NCBI RefSeq assembly: GCF_018221465.1 | Contig: NZ_JAAIKR010000009.1 | Coordinates: 88,185-152,184, forward strand | DNA from: Shewanella intestini | Lineage (GTDB): Bacteria; Pseudomonadota; Gammaproteobacteria; Enterobacterales; Shewanellaceae | Reading direction: 5' to 3' | DNA length: 64,000 nucleotides | Part shown: one piece after another, positions 34,488 to 44,174 of the stretch | How positions within the stretch are numbered: position 1 is the stretch's first letter | Layout of the letters: each line of letters opens with the position of its first letter | Translations under genes and position numbers: made by a program | The notes under the pieces: generated by a model | Databases searched by the model: none | What the model saw: the letters and a program-made list of their open reading frames with translations, nothing else | Told to the model about the DNA's origin: nothing

Positions 34488-36515
34488 TTACTGAGCGCCA
34501 GGCTCGGCATGTTTGGTCATCCAATCTTGTACTTGGTTATACCAATAAATTGAATTATTTGGCTTCATAATCCAATGGTTTTCGTCTGGGAAATAAATCA
34601 TTCGCGACTCAATACCACGGGTTTGTAAGGTTCGGAATAACTCAAAACCTTGACCAACAGGCACGCGGTAATCTAATTGACCATGTACAACTAAGGTTGG
34701 GGTATTAAAGTTTTTCGCGCCATAATGCGGTGAAATTGACTGATAAATTTCAGGTTTTTCCCAGTAGCTACCAAAACGGGTACTGTGTACGGCAAAATCT
34801 GCAGCCATTTGCGAATACATGTTATAAACCGCAGCATGGATGAATAACGCATTAAATGGGTGTTCTTGACCTAAAATAATTGAGGTTAAATACCCACCAT
34901 AACTTGCACCGCCTGCCACTAAACGTTTGTCGTCAATCCAGTCTTTGTCGGTAAACCATTCCGTCGCTTTAAAGACATCTTCTAGTGACTTGGTTTTCCA
35001 GTCAGGGTTAATGCTATCGGCAAAGTCTTGGCCAAAGCTGCTAGAACCATGGAAGTTAGGCCATGCTGTTACGTATCCCCAAGAGGCAAACGTTTGTGCA
35101 TTCCAACGATAATGGAAACCGTCTGAAATGGCATTGTGCGGGCCGCCGTGAATTAACATCATTAATGGGTATTTTTTAGAGCGATCAAACCCTGGAGGGT
35201 AATGCACCCACATTTGAATGTCTTGATCGTTATAGCCTTTATAAGTCACTGACTCATAAGTGCCTAAATCCACATCTTTTAAAATATCATCATTAAAGCT
35301 GTCTAAACGCGTCGTTTTACCGTTACGCTTATTAATTTTTACGATACGCGCTGGATGTAAAAAACTATCATTAGCGGCAACTAATGTACCGTTATTTGCA
35401 ATCGATGGCTTACCAAAGTTAGTCGCTTTCGTAACAGGTTTTACTTTACCGTTGCTAGCATTAATGTAGAAAATACGACGCGTAGCGGCGTCATCAATTG
35501 CGGCATAAAACCCTTTGCTATCTGGTGTCCACACAAAACGAGACACAGAGCGGTCCCAATCTTTAGCAATGACTTTTTCGCTGCGTTTAACCATGTCTAA
35601 CAACACTAATTTAGCGGTGTCAGCATAAAATCCAGCAATGGCCTGACGGGTAAACGCTAACGTTTTACCATTAGGGCTAAAGGTTGGGCTGCTATCAGGC
35701 GCTTGGTTATTTGGGGTTAAGTTAACCGCTTTATCACTACCAATTTTACCGAGAAAAATATCAATTTTTGCATCGACTTGATTGTCCCAACCATTTGAAT
35801 TAAATGCAATCCATTGCTCTTTCGGGTCAATATCGTAGCTACCAGAACCTTGTGAGGAGCGTGGTAATTGCTGGGCAAATTTTTGCGTGATAGCTTCTAC
35901 TTTGCCACCCGCTGCAGGAATTCTAAATACGTGAGCTTCACGGTCTTCATCAATCCAATGGTCAAAACTTGAGAACGGCAATGCATTCCACTGATGCGCT
36001 GATACTTTGTCTGCTTTATCCGCTTGTAATTGCGTTGCCATTTCATCCCAGTTTTTACCCGGGAAAATACGGCTAATAAAGTAAATATGTTCACCAACCC
36101 ATTTAAGCCCTTTTACGCCACCTGGCACATTAGTTAAGCGCTGCGCTTCACCCGGTTCGGTCATCGGTAACAAGTAAATTTGCCCCGAATCGTCTTTATC
36201 TCGCTTGCTGATAAAGGCAATCATTTTACCGTCGGGTGAAAAGACAGGCTCACTCGCACGTAAGCCTTTTGCAGTTAATGCACGCTGGGTTTTGCCGTTT
36301 TCATCAAACAACCATAACTGAGTTGAACCCTTGTCTTCTGGCACATCATATTGCGTAACTGGGGCGACCACTTGGCCACCATTAGGTGAAATAATTGGAC
36401 TACCAATACGATTTAATTGCCACAGCACATCCACTGACAATGGTTGCTTTTGCTCTGCCATCACTGTTGCCACAGGCATCAGTAAACACAGCAAGAAAAT
36501 TCCGATCTTTTTCAA
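34488..36515 (-). CDS. S9 family prolyl oligopeptidase-type peptidase
   Basis: A 675-aa exported serine peptidase: signal peptide (MKKIGIFLLCLLMPVATVMA), a beta-propeller built of WD40-like/DPP repeats (about residues 30-400), and an alpha/beta-hydrolase domain with the triad Ser in GGASYGGYL, Asp in HGQLDYRVP and His in DENHWIM. It probably cleaves peptides or removes dipeptides/acylated residues in the periplasm, in amino-acid scavenging. Monocistronic. Confidence 0.9.
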   Translation of the reverse strand: MKKIGIFLLCLLMPVATVMAEQKQPLSVDVLWQLNRIGSPIISPNGGQVVAPVTQYDVPEDKGSTQLWLFDENGKTQRALTAKGLRASEPVFSPDGKMIAFISKRDKDDSGQIYLLPMTEPGEAQRLTNVPGGVKGLKWVGEHIYFISRIFPGKNWDEMATQLQADKADKVSAHQWNALPFSSFDHWIDEDREAHVFRIPAAGGKVEAITQKFAQQLPRSSQGSGSYDIDPKEQWIAFNSNGWDNQVDAKIDIFLGKIGSDKAVNLTPNNQAPDSSPTFSPNGKTLAFTRQAIAGFYADTAKLVLLDMVKRSEKVIAKDWDRSVSRFVWTPDSKGFYAAIDDAATRRIFYINASNGKVKPVTKATNFGKPSIANNGTLVAANDSFLHPARIVKINKRNGKTTRLDSFNDDILKDVDLGTYESVTYKGYNDQDIQMWVHYPPGFDRSKKYPLMMLIHGGPHNAISDGFHYRWNAQTFASWGYVTAWPNFHGSSSFGQDFADSINPDWKTKSLEDVFKATEWFTDKDWIDDKRLVAGGASYGGYLTSIILGQEHPFNALFIHAAVYNMYSQMAADFAVHSTRFGSYWEKPEIYQSISPHYGAKNFNTPTLVVHGQLDYRVPVGQGFELFRTLQTRGIESRMIYFPDENHWIMKPNNSIYWYNQVQDWMTKHAEPGAQ

Positions 36516-36761
36516 AACCCGTCTCCTTTATTCATTATTATTTTTTTCGCTGTCAGCGCCCGCATTTGAACTTAACCGTTCACGGGGCATATTTAGCGAT
36601 TTGATACCGATTGCGCTTTTACAAGCTGGCGTGGTCATGACCCAACACAACCAATACCCTCACTGACATTTCGCCAATTTGAGCACATTGTTACCTAAAC
36701 GGATTAAGCCAGACTTAAGCCCGGATCAAATTGAATTTAGCCTGCAATATCGATAACGAAA

Positions 36762-36778
36762 AAATAGAGTAAAGACTC
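36762..36778. promoter_or_regulatory. Second copy of 17-bp element upstream of the decaheme gene
   Basis: AAATAGAGTAAAGACTC, identical to 24458-24474, 212 bp upstream of the decaheme start codon. The palindrome is incomplete here (one arm end differs). The 36516-36989 gap otherwise shows no gene or repeat. Confidence 0.4.
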
Positions 36779-36989
36779 AATAATTCACAACGAACTGACA
36801 CAAAAAGGCGACACAAATTAAGCGTCAATTAAGTTTGGATTAGTAGGGAGAAATTAACATAAGTTACTATTTGAAAAGATAAATAACTTATCTAATTTTT
36901 TGTGAGCAACCAAGCATCTTTACGATTACTTTACAAATAACATCCGCCTTAGATACCCATATAGAGGTATTGGATGATGGAGTAATAAC

Positions 36990-38903
36990 ATGAGCAAAAA
37001 CAATGGATATAGTATTGCGTTTTTAGTCAGCGCGGTTTTGGGGCTTTCAGCATGTAATGGCGATGACGGCAAACCAGGAGCACCGTGGGAGCCGCCTGTG
37101 GTAACCACATCAGCAGTGGCTAAGGTGATTGATTGGCATTACGGTGAAGGCACCGTTAATGTTGAGTTTTCAGTCGAGAATCAAGATGGCATTGCCATAG
37201 AAGATCTTGACAGAGTACAGCTCTTTTCAACACTCACTAATGACTTAGGGTTACTTGCCGATACGGTTGATGTGACGTTTTTTGAAGGACAAGACTCCTC
37301 AACAGGAACACTAACCCACCAAGGTAATGGCATTTATGAGTTACAAATGCCGCAAGAACAAGCCACTGCTCAATCTATCGGGGTCGGTTATATTCGTCCA
37401 GGTAATGGTAACAATGGCATGCCGCGTACTAAGCGGATTATGTTTTCCGAAACCACTCAATATGCTCAGGTAAAAACCACCGACGACGCTAAATGCGTTG
37501 CTTGTCATGGTGAGTTTACAGCGGCATCAGGTAATGCCGCTTGGGGTTGGCATCAACATCACCATGCGCTTGATAATGATCAAAACATTGTCATTGTTGA
37601 CGCTTGTCTAACTTGTCATACCCATACTGAAAAGCAAGATGGTGGCTGGGCAGAAAATACATTAGCCATGATTGGCCACGGTAAAATGGCTGATGGTACA
37701 GGTGGAAAAGTATCTAAAGGGCACTCTGCATTGTGGAGTAACTATTCAATGGATATGAAACGTTGCTCAACTTGTCATATTGATGACGTTGAATTTACGG
37801 CATCCATTAATGGCTGTGTAACCTGTCATAGTGACCTAAAAAATCCTGAGCGCGAAGGACACAACCATTCGGCTTACGATGATGAAAGCTGTGCATCTTG
37901 TCATGCCAAAGGCGAGTTTAAATACTATGAACATAACAATGGTAAAGCGCGTGATGAAGCGTTAAATCGTTATGCATTTGAACTTGTTTCGGTTGCCCGC
38001 AGCACAGACCTAGCTAACATTCATGTTACCGTTAAAGCTACTGACGCAAACGGTACAACGGTTGATATTGCAGCCATAACGGATGCAAGCCCAAGAGGCT
38101 GGGCAACGGTAATGGTGAATGGCGAAGCAATGTTACCAGGCAGAGATGCAGGCCATGTTGCCCGCTCAACTGGCGGCGTAACCAACACCGATGGCACCTA
38201 TACATACGTTATCGAACATGCCATTGCGCATGTTGAAGGCGAAGTATTAACAGGTGGTGTAGATGGTCGTATTGCTTATGCAGATGGTAATGCACCTATT
38301 AGTGTGTCAAACATTAAAGATGTACGCCGTACCAGTTCGGATGGCATGAAGTGTTTATCTTGTCATACTGAAGGCTTAAAAGGTCATGGTGATCAACGCG
38401 GTGGGTTTGATTTGGGTGGCGATGCATGTACTCAGTGTCATTCAGCCTTTAACTGGGAAACCGATAAAGCTGGCAAAGATTACCCAATGGCATGGGGACC
38501 GTTTGTCCACAATATGCACTTTGGAGAGTACAACCAAGACCGTGATTTAAACAATATGCCAACCACTGACAGGAACAAACTCGTTGAGTGTACCGCTTGT
38601 CATACAGGTGATATTGACTTAGCAAACGTGTCACCGGCTGTTGTTCTCAATGGTGTTGATGAAGCAAACGTTTATGGTATTACCGCCATTACGGCCAACT
38701 GTGCAACTTGTCATACTGGCGATGCGGCGAAAAACCATATGAAACAACAAGGCGGCGATTTTAATGTCATCGTCACACCAACCGGTATGCACCAAGGTGA
38801 AAGCGGCGACTTCGCCATATTTAACCCTGAACCGATTGTTGAATCTTGTTCTGTATGTCACTCACCAGCCAAAATGGCTGAAGCGCATAGCTACGTAAAC
38901 TAA
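36990..38903 (+). CDS. Outer-surface decaheme c-type cytochrome (OmcA/MtrC family)
   Basis: A 637-aa lipoprotein (lipobox LSACNG at about residue 22) with ten CXXCH motifs: five between about residues 168 and 306 and five between about 453 and 630. This is the two-pentaheme-domain plan of MtrC/MtrF/OmcA, with beta domains before each heme cluster. Such proteins sit on the cell surface and pass electrons to extracellular minerals or soluble acceptors. There is no MtrA/MtrB-like partner in the window, so it must use a porin module encoded elsewhere, or act as an accessory terminal reductase. A strong terminator follows. Confidence 0.92.
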   Translation: MSKNNGYSIAFLVSAVLGLSACNGDDGKPGAPWEPPVVTTSAVAKVIDWHYGEGTVNVEFSVENQDGIAIEDLDRVQLFSTLTNDLGLLADTVDVTFFEGQDSSTGTLTHQGNGIYELQMPQEQATAQSIGVGYIRPGNGNNGMPRTKRIMFSETTQYAQVKTTDDAKCVACHGEFTAASGNAAWGWHQHHHALDNDQNIVIVDACLTCHTHTEKQDGGWAENTLAMIGHGKMADGTGGKVSKGHSALWSNYSMDMKRCSTCHIDDVEFTASINGCVTCHSDLKNPEREGHNHSAYDDESCASCHAKGEFKYYEHNNGKARDEALNRYAFELVSVARSTDLANIHVTVKATDANGTTVDIAAITDASPRGWATVMVNGEAMLPGRDAGHVARSTGGVTNTDGTYTYVIEHAIAHVEGEVLTGGVDGRIAYADGNAPISVSNIKDVRRTSSDGMKCLSCHTEGLKGHGDQRGGFDLGGDACTQCHSAFNWETDKAGKDYPMAWGPFVHNMHFGEYNQDRDLNNMPTTDRNKLVECTACHTGDIDLANVSPAVVLNGVDEANVYGITAITANCATCHTGDAAKNHMKQQGGDFNVIVTPTGMHQGESGDFAIFNPEPIVESCSVCHSPAKMAEAHSYVN

Positions 38904-38955
38904 GCATAAAAGACACATTCTCATCCTCTGTGTCAGTCATGACTTTATAGCAAGC

Positions 38956-38986
38956 AAAAGGCCTGAATTTATTCAGGCCTTTTTTT
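38956..38986 (+). terminator. Rho-independent terminator after decaheme gene
   Basis: Stem of 12-13 bp (AAAAGGCCTGAAT with its complement) followed by a T run. Confidence 0.9.
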
Positions 38987-39081
38987 CATTTTATAGCTTC
39001 TATGTTGAAGTAAGTCGGTGCGTTAACTACAGCGCTTTGCATACGAGTTTACTGAAGATATCGGTTAATATTCAAAGGTGC

Positions 39082-40566
39082 TTAAAAGTCGGCGATAACA
39101 TGGAAGGCACGATATTCATCATAGGCAAATTGATCGGTCATGCCACTAATATAATCAATTAATAACCGAGTCCGGAAATAAAACTCGCGACAAGATTCAT
39201 CACTAATTTGCTCCGTTAATTGGTTATTTTCCATTGCAAGTTGGTAAGCCGTTAAGTGTTTTGATGACAATTTTTTAAATAACCGCTTAGGGTAAATAGG
39301 AATACTAATGGCTTTATCTTCATGAGTTCGTACCCCATAAACCAGCACATTAAACTGGGCTTGAGTTAATGCTAACAACGGCTGATAACATTGCATTAAA
39401 CCACTAATCACCCGATAACCTTGCAACTCCCGCGCCTCAACCTCTGGGTGACAGAATGCTTGCTCTAAAGCCACCTGCTTGAAGGTTTCTACAACCATGT
39501 GGTTCACACTATTGTCTTCAATCAATGCTTGGTTAAAATGACCGTGATACACCGCTTCAATGTTATCTATAAAGCGTTTTTGAGCGTGTTGCGGTAATCT
39601 AAAGTTCACCCCAACGCGTAAGAAAACAAAAAATGAATTGTCGTTGCCTTGGGCACTGCTGGTCGCCCTATCTAGCATTTTTTTCATAACATCATGCTGC
39701 TCTTCTGGCAAATGCGACGCCAACTCAGCAAACTTAGCAATGAGCGCTAGTTTCATTTGCTCAACGGTCAACACTCCCTTTTCAACCGCATCCTCTAAGT
39801 CAGCAATGCCGTAAGAAATATCGTCAGCGGCTTCCATTATGTAAGAGAATGGCGAGCGACAATGCGGCTCTATAGCTAAGGTATTTTGTAGCTCAGTAAT
39901 ATAGTCAGTTTCACTCAAGTAATAACCCACTTTCTTTTTTAAATAGCTGTGGGGATCATCACTTCCTTTTTCAGGTTTTACTTCAGTGCCGCAGCGGGTG
40001 TACTTCATAATCCCCGATGCTTGCGAATAGGTTAAATTGAGTTTCAATAAGGTGTGAATTAACCGAATACCTTGCGCATTACCTTCAAAACTAATCAGGT
40101 CGCGTTCAATGTCTTTAGGTAAATCTTGTTGGTGGGCTTGCAGGTAAATTTTATTAAGGTTGGTTTCTAACCAGTCAATTAATGCAGCTTCACCAAAGTG
40201 TCCAAACGGCGGATTGCCAACGTCGTGCATTAAACATGACATTTCCACCAAGGTTTCTAGTTCGCGATCAAATTCAATTAAACCCAGATCGTCAGTTTTA
40301 GAAGCCGTCTTTTTTAACTCATCACAAATTAACTGACTGATATAACGACCCACTTGTTGCACTTCCATTGAGTGAGTCAAACGACTACGCACTGCGGCAT
40401 TACGCTCAAGCGGAAACACTTGAGTTTTTTGCTGTAAACGACGAATGGCGGCCGAATTAATAATTCGGCCGCGATCGCTTTCAAACTGACGACCCACAGC
40501 GCTTATTGGCGCTTTGTATTGAAATGGCCTATCGGCTTTTATTTTATTTTTAAAATGAATGCTCAT
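39082..40566 (-). CDS. dgt: Deoxyguanosinetriphosphate triphosphohydrolase (dGTPase)
   Basis: A 494-aa HD-superfamily enzyme that hydrolyses dGTP to deoxyguanosine and triphosphate. Landmarks are SAAIRRLQQKTQVF and RLTHSMEV near the N-terminus, the HD motif in LMHDVGNPPFGHFGE (about residue 117) and a later DDISYGIADLEDAVEKG. Length matches E. coli Dgt (about 505 aa). It lowers dGTP pools and affects mutation rate and phage replication. Transcribed alone. Confidence 0.93.
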   Translation of the reverse strand: MSIHFKNKIKADRPFQYKAPISAVGRQFESDRGRIINSAAIRRLQQKTQVFPLERNAAVRSRLTHSMEVQQVGRYISQLICDELKKTASKTDDLGLIEFDRELETLVEMSCLMHDVGNPPFGHFGEAALIDWLETNLNKIYLQAHQQDLPKDIERDLISFEGNAQGIRLIHTLLKLNLTYSQASGIMKYTRCGTEVKPEKGSDDPHSYLKKKVGYYLSETDYITELQNTLAIEPHCRSPFSYIMEAADDISYGIADLEDAVEKGVLTVEQMKLALIAKFAELASHLPEEQHDVMKKMLDRATSSAQGNDNSFFVFLRVGVNFRLPQHAQKRFIDNIEAVYHGHFNQALIEDNSVNHMVVETFKQVALEQAFCHPEVEARELQGYRVISGLMQCYQPLLALTQAQFNVLVYGVRTHEDKAISIPIYPKRLFKKLSSKHLTAYQLAMENNQLTEQISDESCREFYFRTRLLIDYISGMTDQFAYDEYRAFHVIADF

Positions 40567-40728
40567 GCTGCAGGTTTGCCTTAAGGGACTGAAATATCAA
40601 ACATTGGGTGTAATAATATTCAATCACCCTACCCCAGCCCTTAATACCATTCAAGCGTCATTAGAATTTATCTGGTGTGTACAACAATTGTGGAACAATA
40701 GCCTTGATAAATAACGGATGATAAGAAA

Positions 40729-40755
40729 ATGCCAATCAGCTTAACTGATTGGCAT
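40729..40755 (-). terminator. Hairpin terminator after the LysR gene
   Basis: Arms ATGCCAATCAG and CTGATTGGCAT with a short loop; on the minus strand it is followed by TTTTCTTAT. It lies 30 bp beyond the LysR stop codon. Confidence 0.75.
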
Positions 40756-40785
40756 GACTCTACGATGTGGTGTTATTGGCATGAG

Positions 40786-41694
40786 TTAACGCAAATGTCG
40801 GTTTTCATTGCCCCATTTTTTACAGTGGTCAATAAAACTGCTTAATAATGGACTTTGATATTTGTCTTTATGGGTTAATATCCAAAACTCTCGGGAGATA
40901 TCAACCGTGATGTTAATTTTGCACACCCGCTGACTGCGGATGGCATATTGCGCCGCGATACTCGATAAACAGCCAAATCCTAGCCCTGCCGCAACGGAAT
41001 TAATAAGTGCTTCAGTCGTATTAAGCTCGACACATTGATGCCATTGCTTCAAATGAGGAGCAAGGTTTTGAATGAAACTGGCACGAGAACCAGAACCATG
41101 CTCACGCAGCACCCAATCACTGTTTTCAAGCTCAGCTAATGTCACTTGTTTTTTAGTTGCAAATGGATGAGAGGGCGCGCAAATAATGCACATATTATCA
41201 CCGCTAAAAGGGGTAGCGATAATATCTGGATGATGAGGTTTACCTTCAATAAGCCCAATATCGACTTCGTAATCAATAATTTTTTGACAAATATGGGCTG
41301 AATTAGAGATAAATAATCGCTGGGTTTGTTGCGTCACAACTTGTCTAAAGCCGCTCAATATACTGGGGGTAATATGATTGCCAATGGTGTCACTGCTGCC
41401 CACCCTTAATACCCCTGATAAACCTTGCTCTTGCTCAAATATATGGTTGATATGCTGCAAACGGTTAATTAACTCGTCAGCCAATGGCAGTAATTTTTTG
41501 CCTTCTTGGTTCAAAATTAATCGGTTGTTGACTCGGTCAAATAACGGATGACCAAGCTGCCTTTCTAATTCCGCTAACGACAAGCTGACTGCCGCTTTAG
41601 AGATAAATAATTTCTGTGCAACCGCCGTTAAGGTTTTATGCTCAATAATTGCGTTGAACACATGAAGCTGTTTAAAAGAAATGTGTGCAGACAT
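40786..41694 (-). CDS. LysR family transcriptional regulator
   Basis: A 302-aa LysR regulator. The N-terminal winged helix is clear (ISFKQLHVFNAIIEHKTLT, then ISKAAVSLSLAELERQLG) and the effector domain spans about residues 88-295. It is divergent from a TDT-family transporter gene with 179 bp between, so it most likely controls that transporter. It resembles the CysB/YeiE-like branch only in general form; the inducer is unknown. Confidence 0.9.
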   Translation of the reverse strand: MSAHISFKQLHVFNAIIEHKTLTAVAQKLFISKAAVSLSLAELERQLGHPLFDRVNNRLILNQEGKKLLPLADELINRLQHINHIFEQEQGLSGVLRVGSSDTIGNHITPSILSGFRQVVTQQTQRLFISNSAHICQKIIDYEVDIGLIEGKPHHPDIIATPFSGDNMCIICAPSHPFATKKQVTLAELENSDWVLREHGSGSRASFIQNLAPHLKQWHQCVELNTTEALINSVAAGLGFGCLSSIAAQYAIRSQRVCKINITVDISREFWILTHKDKYQSPLLSSFIDHCKKWGNENRHLR

Positions 41695-41873
41695 ATCGCA
41701 ACCTTTTGAGTTTAAATAATTACTGTTAAACGTTAAGAATTACTTAACCAAGGTTTTAAATTGTTAGATATAAATGAACGATTGGCAAGCGTAACATTCA
41801 TTTTATTGATTAATACCTCATTCTTGTTCTAGCTAAATCGCTACCTCAGAATCCTCATGACATTGAGATGATT

Positions 41874-42836
41874 ATGCTTCAAACCACTAAAATGAAATTA
41901 CTGTCTGCTCCAACACCAATGGCTGGACTTGCCTTAGGCATTGCTAGCTTAGGTTGGTGTTGGGAAAACTGGGCCAACTTGAATGGTAATGGCCAATTAC
42001 TGGGAGCGTTAATTGCCAGTGTGTTATTACTAATATTAACAGTGAAATACTTTTTTCATTCGGACACGCTTAAAGCAGACTTAGCGCACCCTGTCGTCGG
42101 CAGTGTGGTACCTACATTTGCCATGGCAACCATGGTGGTGTCGAATTCACTGGGGCATTACTCATTAATTTTAGGTGATGGCCTATGGCTTATAGGCTTA
42201 GGACTACATATTGTATTTTTAGTGGCATTTATTTATCACCGCGCTAAAGTTTTTGAATTACATCATATGGTGCCAAGTTGGTTTGTACCACCGGTAGGCA
42301 TTATTGTGGCTGACGTGTCTTTTTCGGGTACACAAGGGCTAGCAGGCTTGGCTTTTGGCGCTTTAATATTTGGCATGTTAGCTTATGGCGTCATGTTACC
42401 AATGATGATTTATCGGTTAATCTTCACCCATGAAATACCCGATGCCGCCAAACCCACTATTGCCATTTTAGCTGCACCCGCCAGTTTATCGTTAGCCGGT
42501 TATTTAACGGTAACCGCAGTCCCATCACCAGTGATTGTCGGTTTACTATTTGGTATTGCGGTGTTGATGACGGCGATTATTTACGTGGCATTTTATAAGT
42601 TACTGCAACTGCCTTTTAGCCCCGCTTATGCTGCGTTTACTTTTCCAATGGTGATTGGTGCAACCGCGTTATTTAAAATGGCGCTTTGGATGCAAACCAT
42701 AGGAGTGGCACCGCAATACGTTGAACAGATAAGCCTGCTAGCCATCTTCGAGCTGGCAATTGCAACCTTAACTGTCGCGTATGTGGCAATACGTTATGTT
42801 AACTTTTACTTATTAAAGCAATCTTTAGCAGCGTAA
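41874..42836 (+). CDS. TDT family transporter (TehA/SLAC1-like)
   Basis: A 320-aa inner-membrane protein with ten predicted helices. The N-terminal PTPMAGLALGIASLGWCWEN is typical of the tellurite-resistance/dicarboxylate transporter (TDT) family, related to TehA and the plant anion channel SLAC1. Substrates may be C4-dicarboxylates, sulfite or other anions. ATG 41874 has GAG six bases upstream; ATG 41868 is an alternative. It is divergent from the LysR gene that probably controls it. Confidence 0.85.
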   Translation: MLQTTKMKLLSAPTPMAGLALGIASLGWCWENWANLNGNGQLLGALIASVLLLILTVKYFFHSDTLKADLAHPVVGSVVPTFAMATMVVSNSLGHYSLILGDGLWLIGLGLHIVFLVAFIYHRAKVFELHHMVPSWFVPPVGIIVADVSFSGTQGLAGLAFGALIFGMLAYGVMLPMMIYRLIFTHEIPDAAKPTIAILAAPASLSLAGYLTVTAVPSPVIVGLLFGIAVLMTAIIYVAFYKLLQLPFSPAYAAFTFPMVIGATALFKMALWMQTIGVAPQYVEQISLLAIFELAIATLTVAYVAIRYVNFYLLKQSLAA

Positions 42837-42911
42837 TCATCTATTAAGCACAACTGTGGCCTAATGATGAAAGTCCTGTATGGCGAACAAGTTAGTTAAT
42901 CAAAGCTGCAA

Positions 42912-43439
42912 TTATCGGCTGAATGTTAACGCTGCACGAACCTCATTTAATGCCTCAACGGCAAAGCCTTTATCGTAGAAGTAAATCACCTTGCCTTGGG
43001 CATCAAGCAACACGACTCGGGCGTTGTTAGGGTTTTGATTGCCGGTAAAAGCTTGTACGCGCTCACCATCTTTATATATGGTCACCACGCCTTTCCATAA
43101 TGATTTAGGGATCCCGGCGCGCATGCCGTTATCAATAAATGGGCTAAACATACGCGGCAACATGCCTTGTATGGTTGGCAACTCATACACTGCCACTTTG
43201 GTTTGGGTCATATCCAAACCAATTAACCACCGGTCGATATCAAATTGAGAGTCTTGTTTATATCCAATCAATAATAACGTCGGCTCACCTGCCACATCTT
43301 GCGGAAATTGCATCGGTGTTTGCTCAAGGCTTTCACCGTTTACAGTGATAAAGTCTTGTCCAGTAATGTCTTGATTTTGGTAAGTGGTACTGCAGGCACT
43401 AAGCCACAATGAAGCTAAAACAATCATCAATAGGCGCAT
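42912..43439 (-). CDS. Lipoprotein with thioredoxin-like fold lacking CXXC
   Basis: A 175-aa lipoprotein (lipobox LSACS at about residue 16). The pattern EPTLLLIGYKQDSQFDIDRW, VAVYELPTI and ARVVLLDAQGKVIYFYDKGF suggests a thioredoxin-like fold, in which the usual CXXC active site is absent, resembling Atp10-type proteins. It is therefore unlikely to be a redox enzyme. A role in folding or assembly in the envelope is only a guess. AGGAC lies before the ATG. Confidence 0.6.
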   Translation of the reverse strand: MRLLMIVLASLWLSACSTTYQNQDITGQDFITVNGESLEQTPMQFPQDVAGEPTLLLIGYKQDSQFDIDRWLIGLDMTQTKVAVYELPTIQGMLPRMFSPFIDNGMRAGIPKSLWKGVVTIYKDGERVQAFTGNQNPNNARVVLLDAQGKVIYFYDKGFAVEALNEVRAALTFSR

Positions 43440-43568
43440 AGGGTGTCCTTATATTTGGCTGACTCAGGTTAACTCACCTGCACTCGGGGTAAAAATAATT
43501 GGGCACTAACATCGGGGTCACAGAGCAGATCGCACTACCGACAAAGCAATCATCACAAGCAACCCGCT

Positions 43569-43800
43569 ATGAATAAATTAACCGACCTATTTTGTCATGT
43601 CGACGGTTTTGTCAGGCTTTTTTCTCTTAATGACAAAGCTTCAACTTAAACGCGCTGAACGCAAGTAAAATCGTCAAGAACATCTATCTGAAAGTGAAAT
43701 AATCACCATTATTATCGCTTTCATATCACCCCAACGTGATATCAAGAACGTCTATCGGGGTACAACCTACCGATACCATAAGAGTGAACACCCAACATGA
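43569..43800 (+). pseudogene. IS982-family transposase remnant
   Basis: From the ATG at 43569 the frame reads MNKLTDLFCHVDGFVRLFSL and DKAST, then a stop. After a further stop it continues as LSESEIITIIIAF and YRYHKSEHP before another stop. This is the N-terminal part of an IS982-type transposase (LTDLFC..VDDF; LSESE; YRDFK..Y; F..L.SY in the family) with several in-frame stops and no intact DDE region. The rest of 43440-44174 shows only short ORFs without recognisable protein. Confidence 0.75.
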
Positions 43801-44174
43801 TTCCGTTTCACTCGCACCTTTGAAATGTGGAACGACCATCATCCATAAAACGGCCAAGATCTGGCTTATTATCTTGCAAAAATGCGTTCCTATGGCTGGT
43901 ATTGCAGTTTAATGGGAAACCGTGTAAGTGGAAAAAGTGCAATATTGAATGCTTGCCGTGGTTCCAGAACAATGAGTTAAAAACCACAATAATAGGTGGG
44001 GCGTACTCTCTTATTCACGTGCTAGATATATTGAACTAAACATTTCTATCGGATGAAAAATGGGATTATTCGTCCTCTCCCTTTAAATGCTTCCATCGAC
44101 ATTTTTTTCACACTTCAACTGGGATACTGAGCATCGACCAATAACGAATAAACTAGCTATTAGGCCTATTGTTG

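Noticed and set aside
39082-40566. dGTPase as part of an anti-phage defence island
   Set aside because: It matches housekeeping Dgt in length and motifs and has no defence genes next to it.
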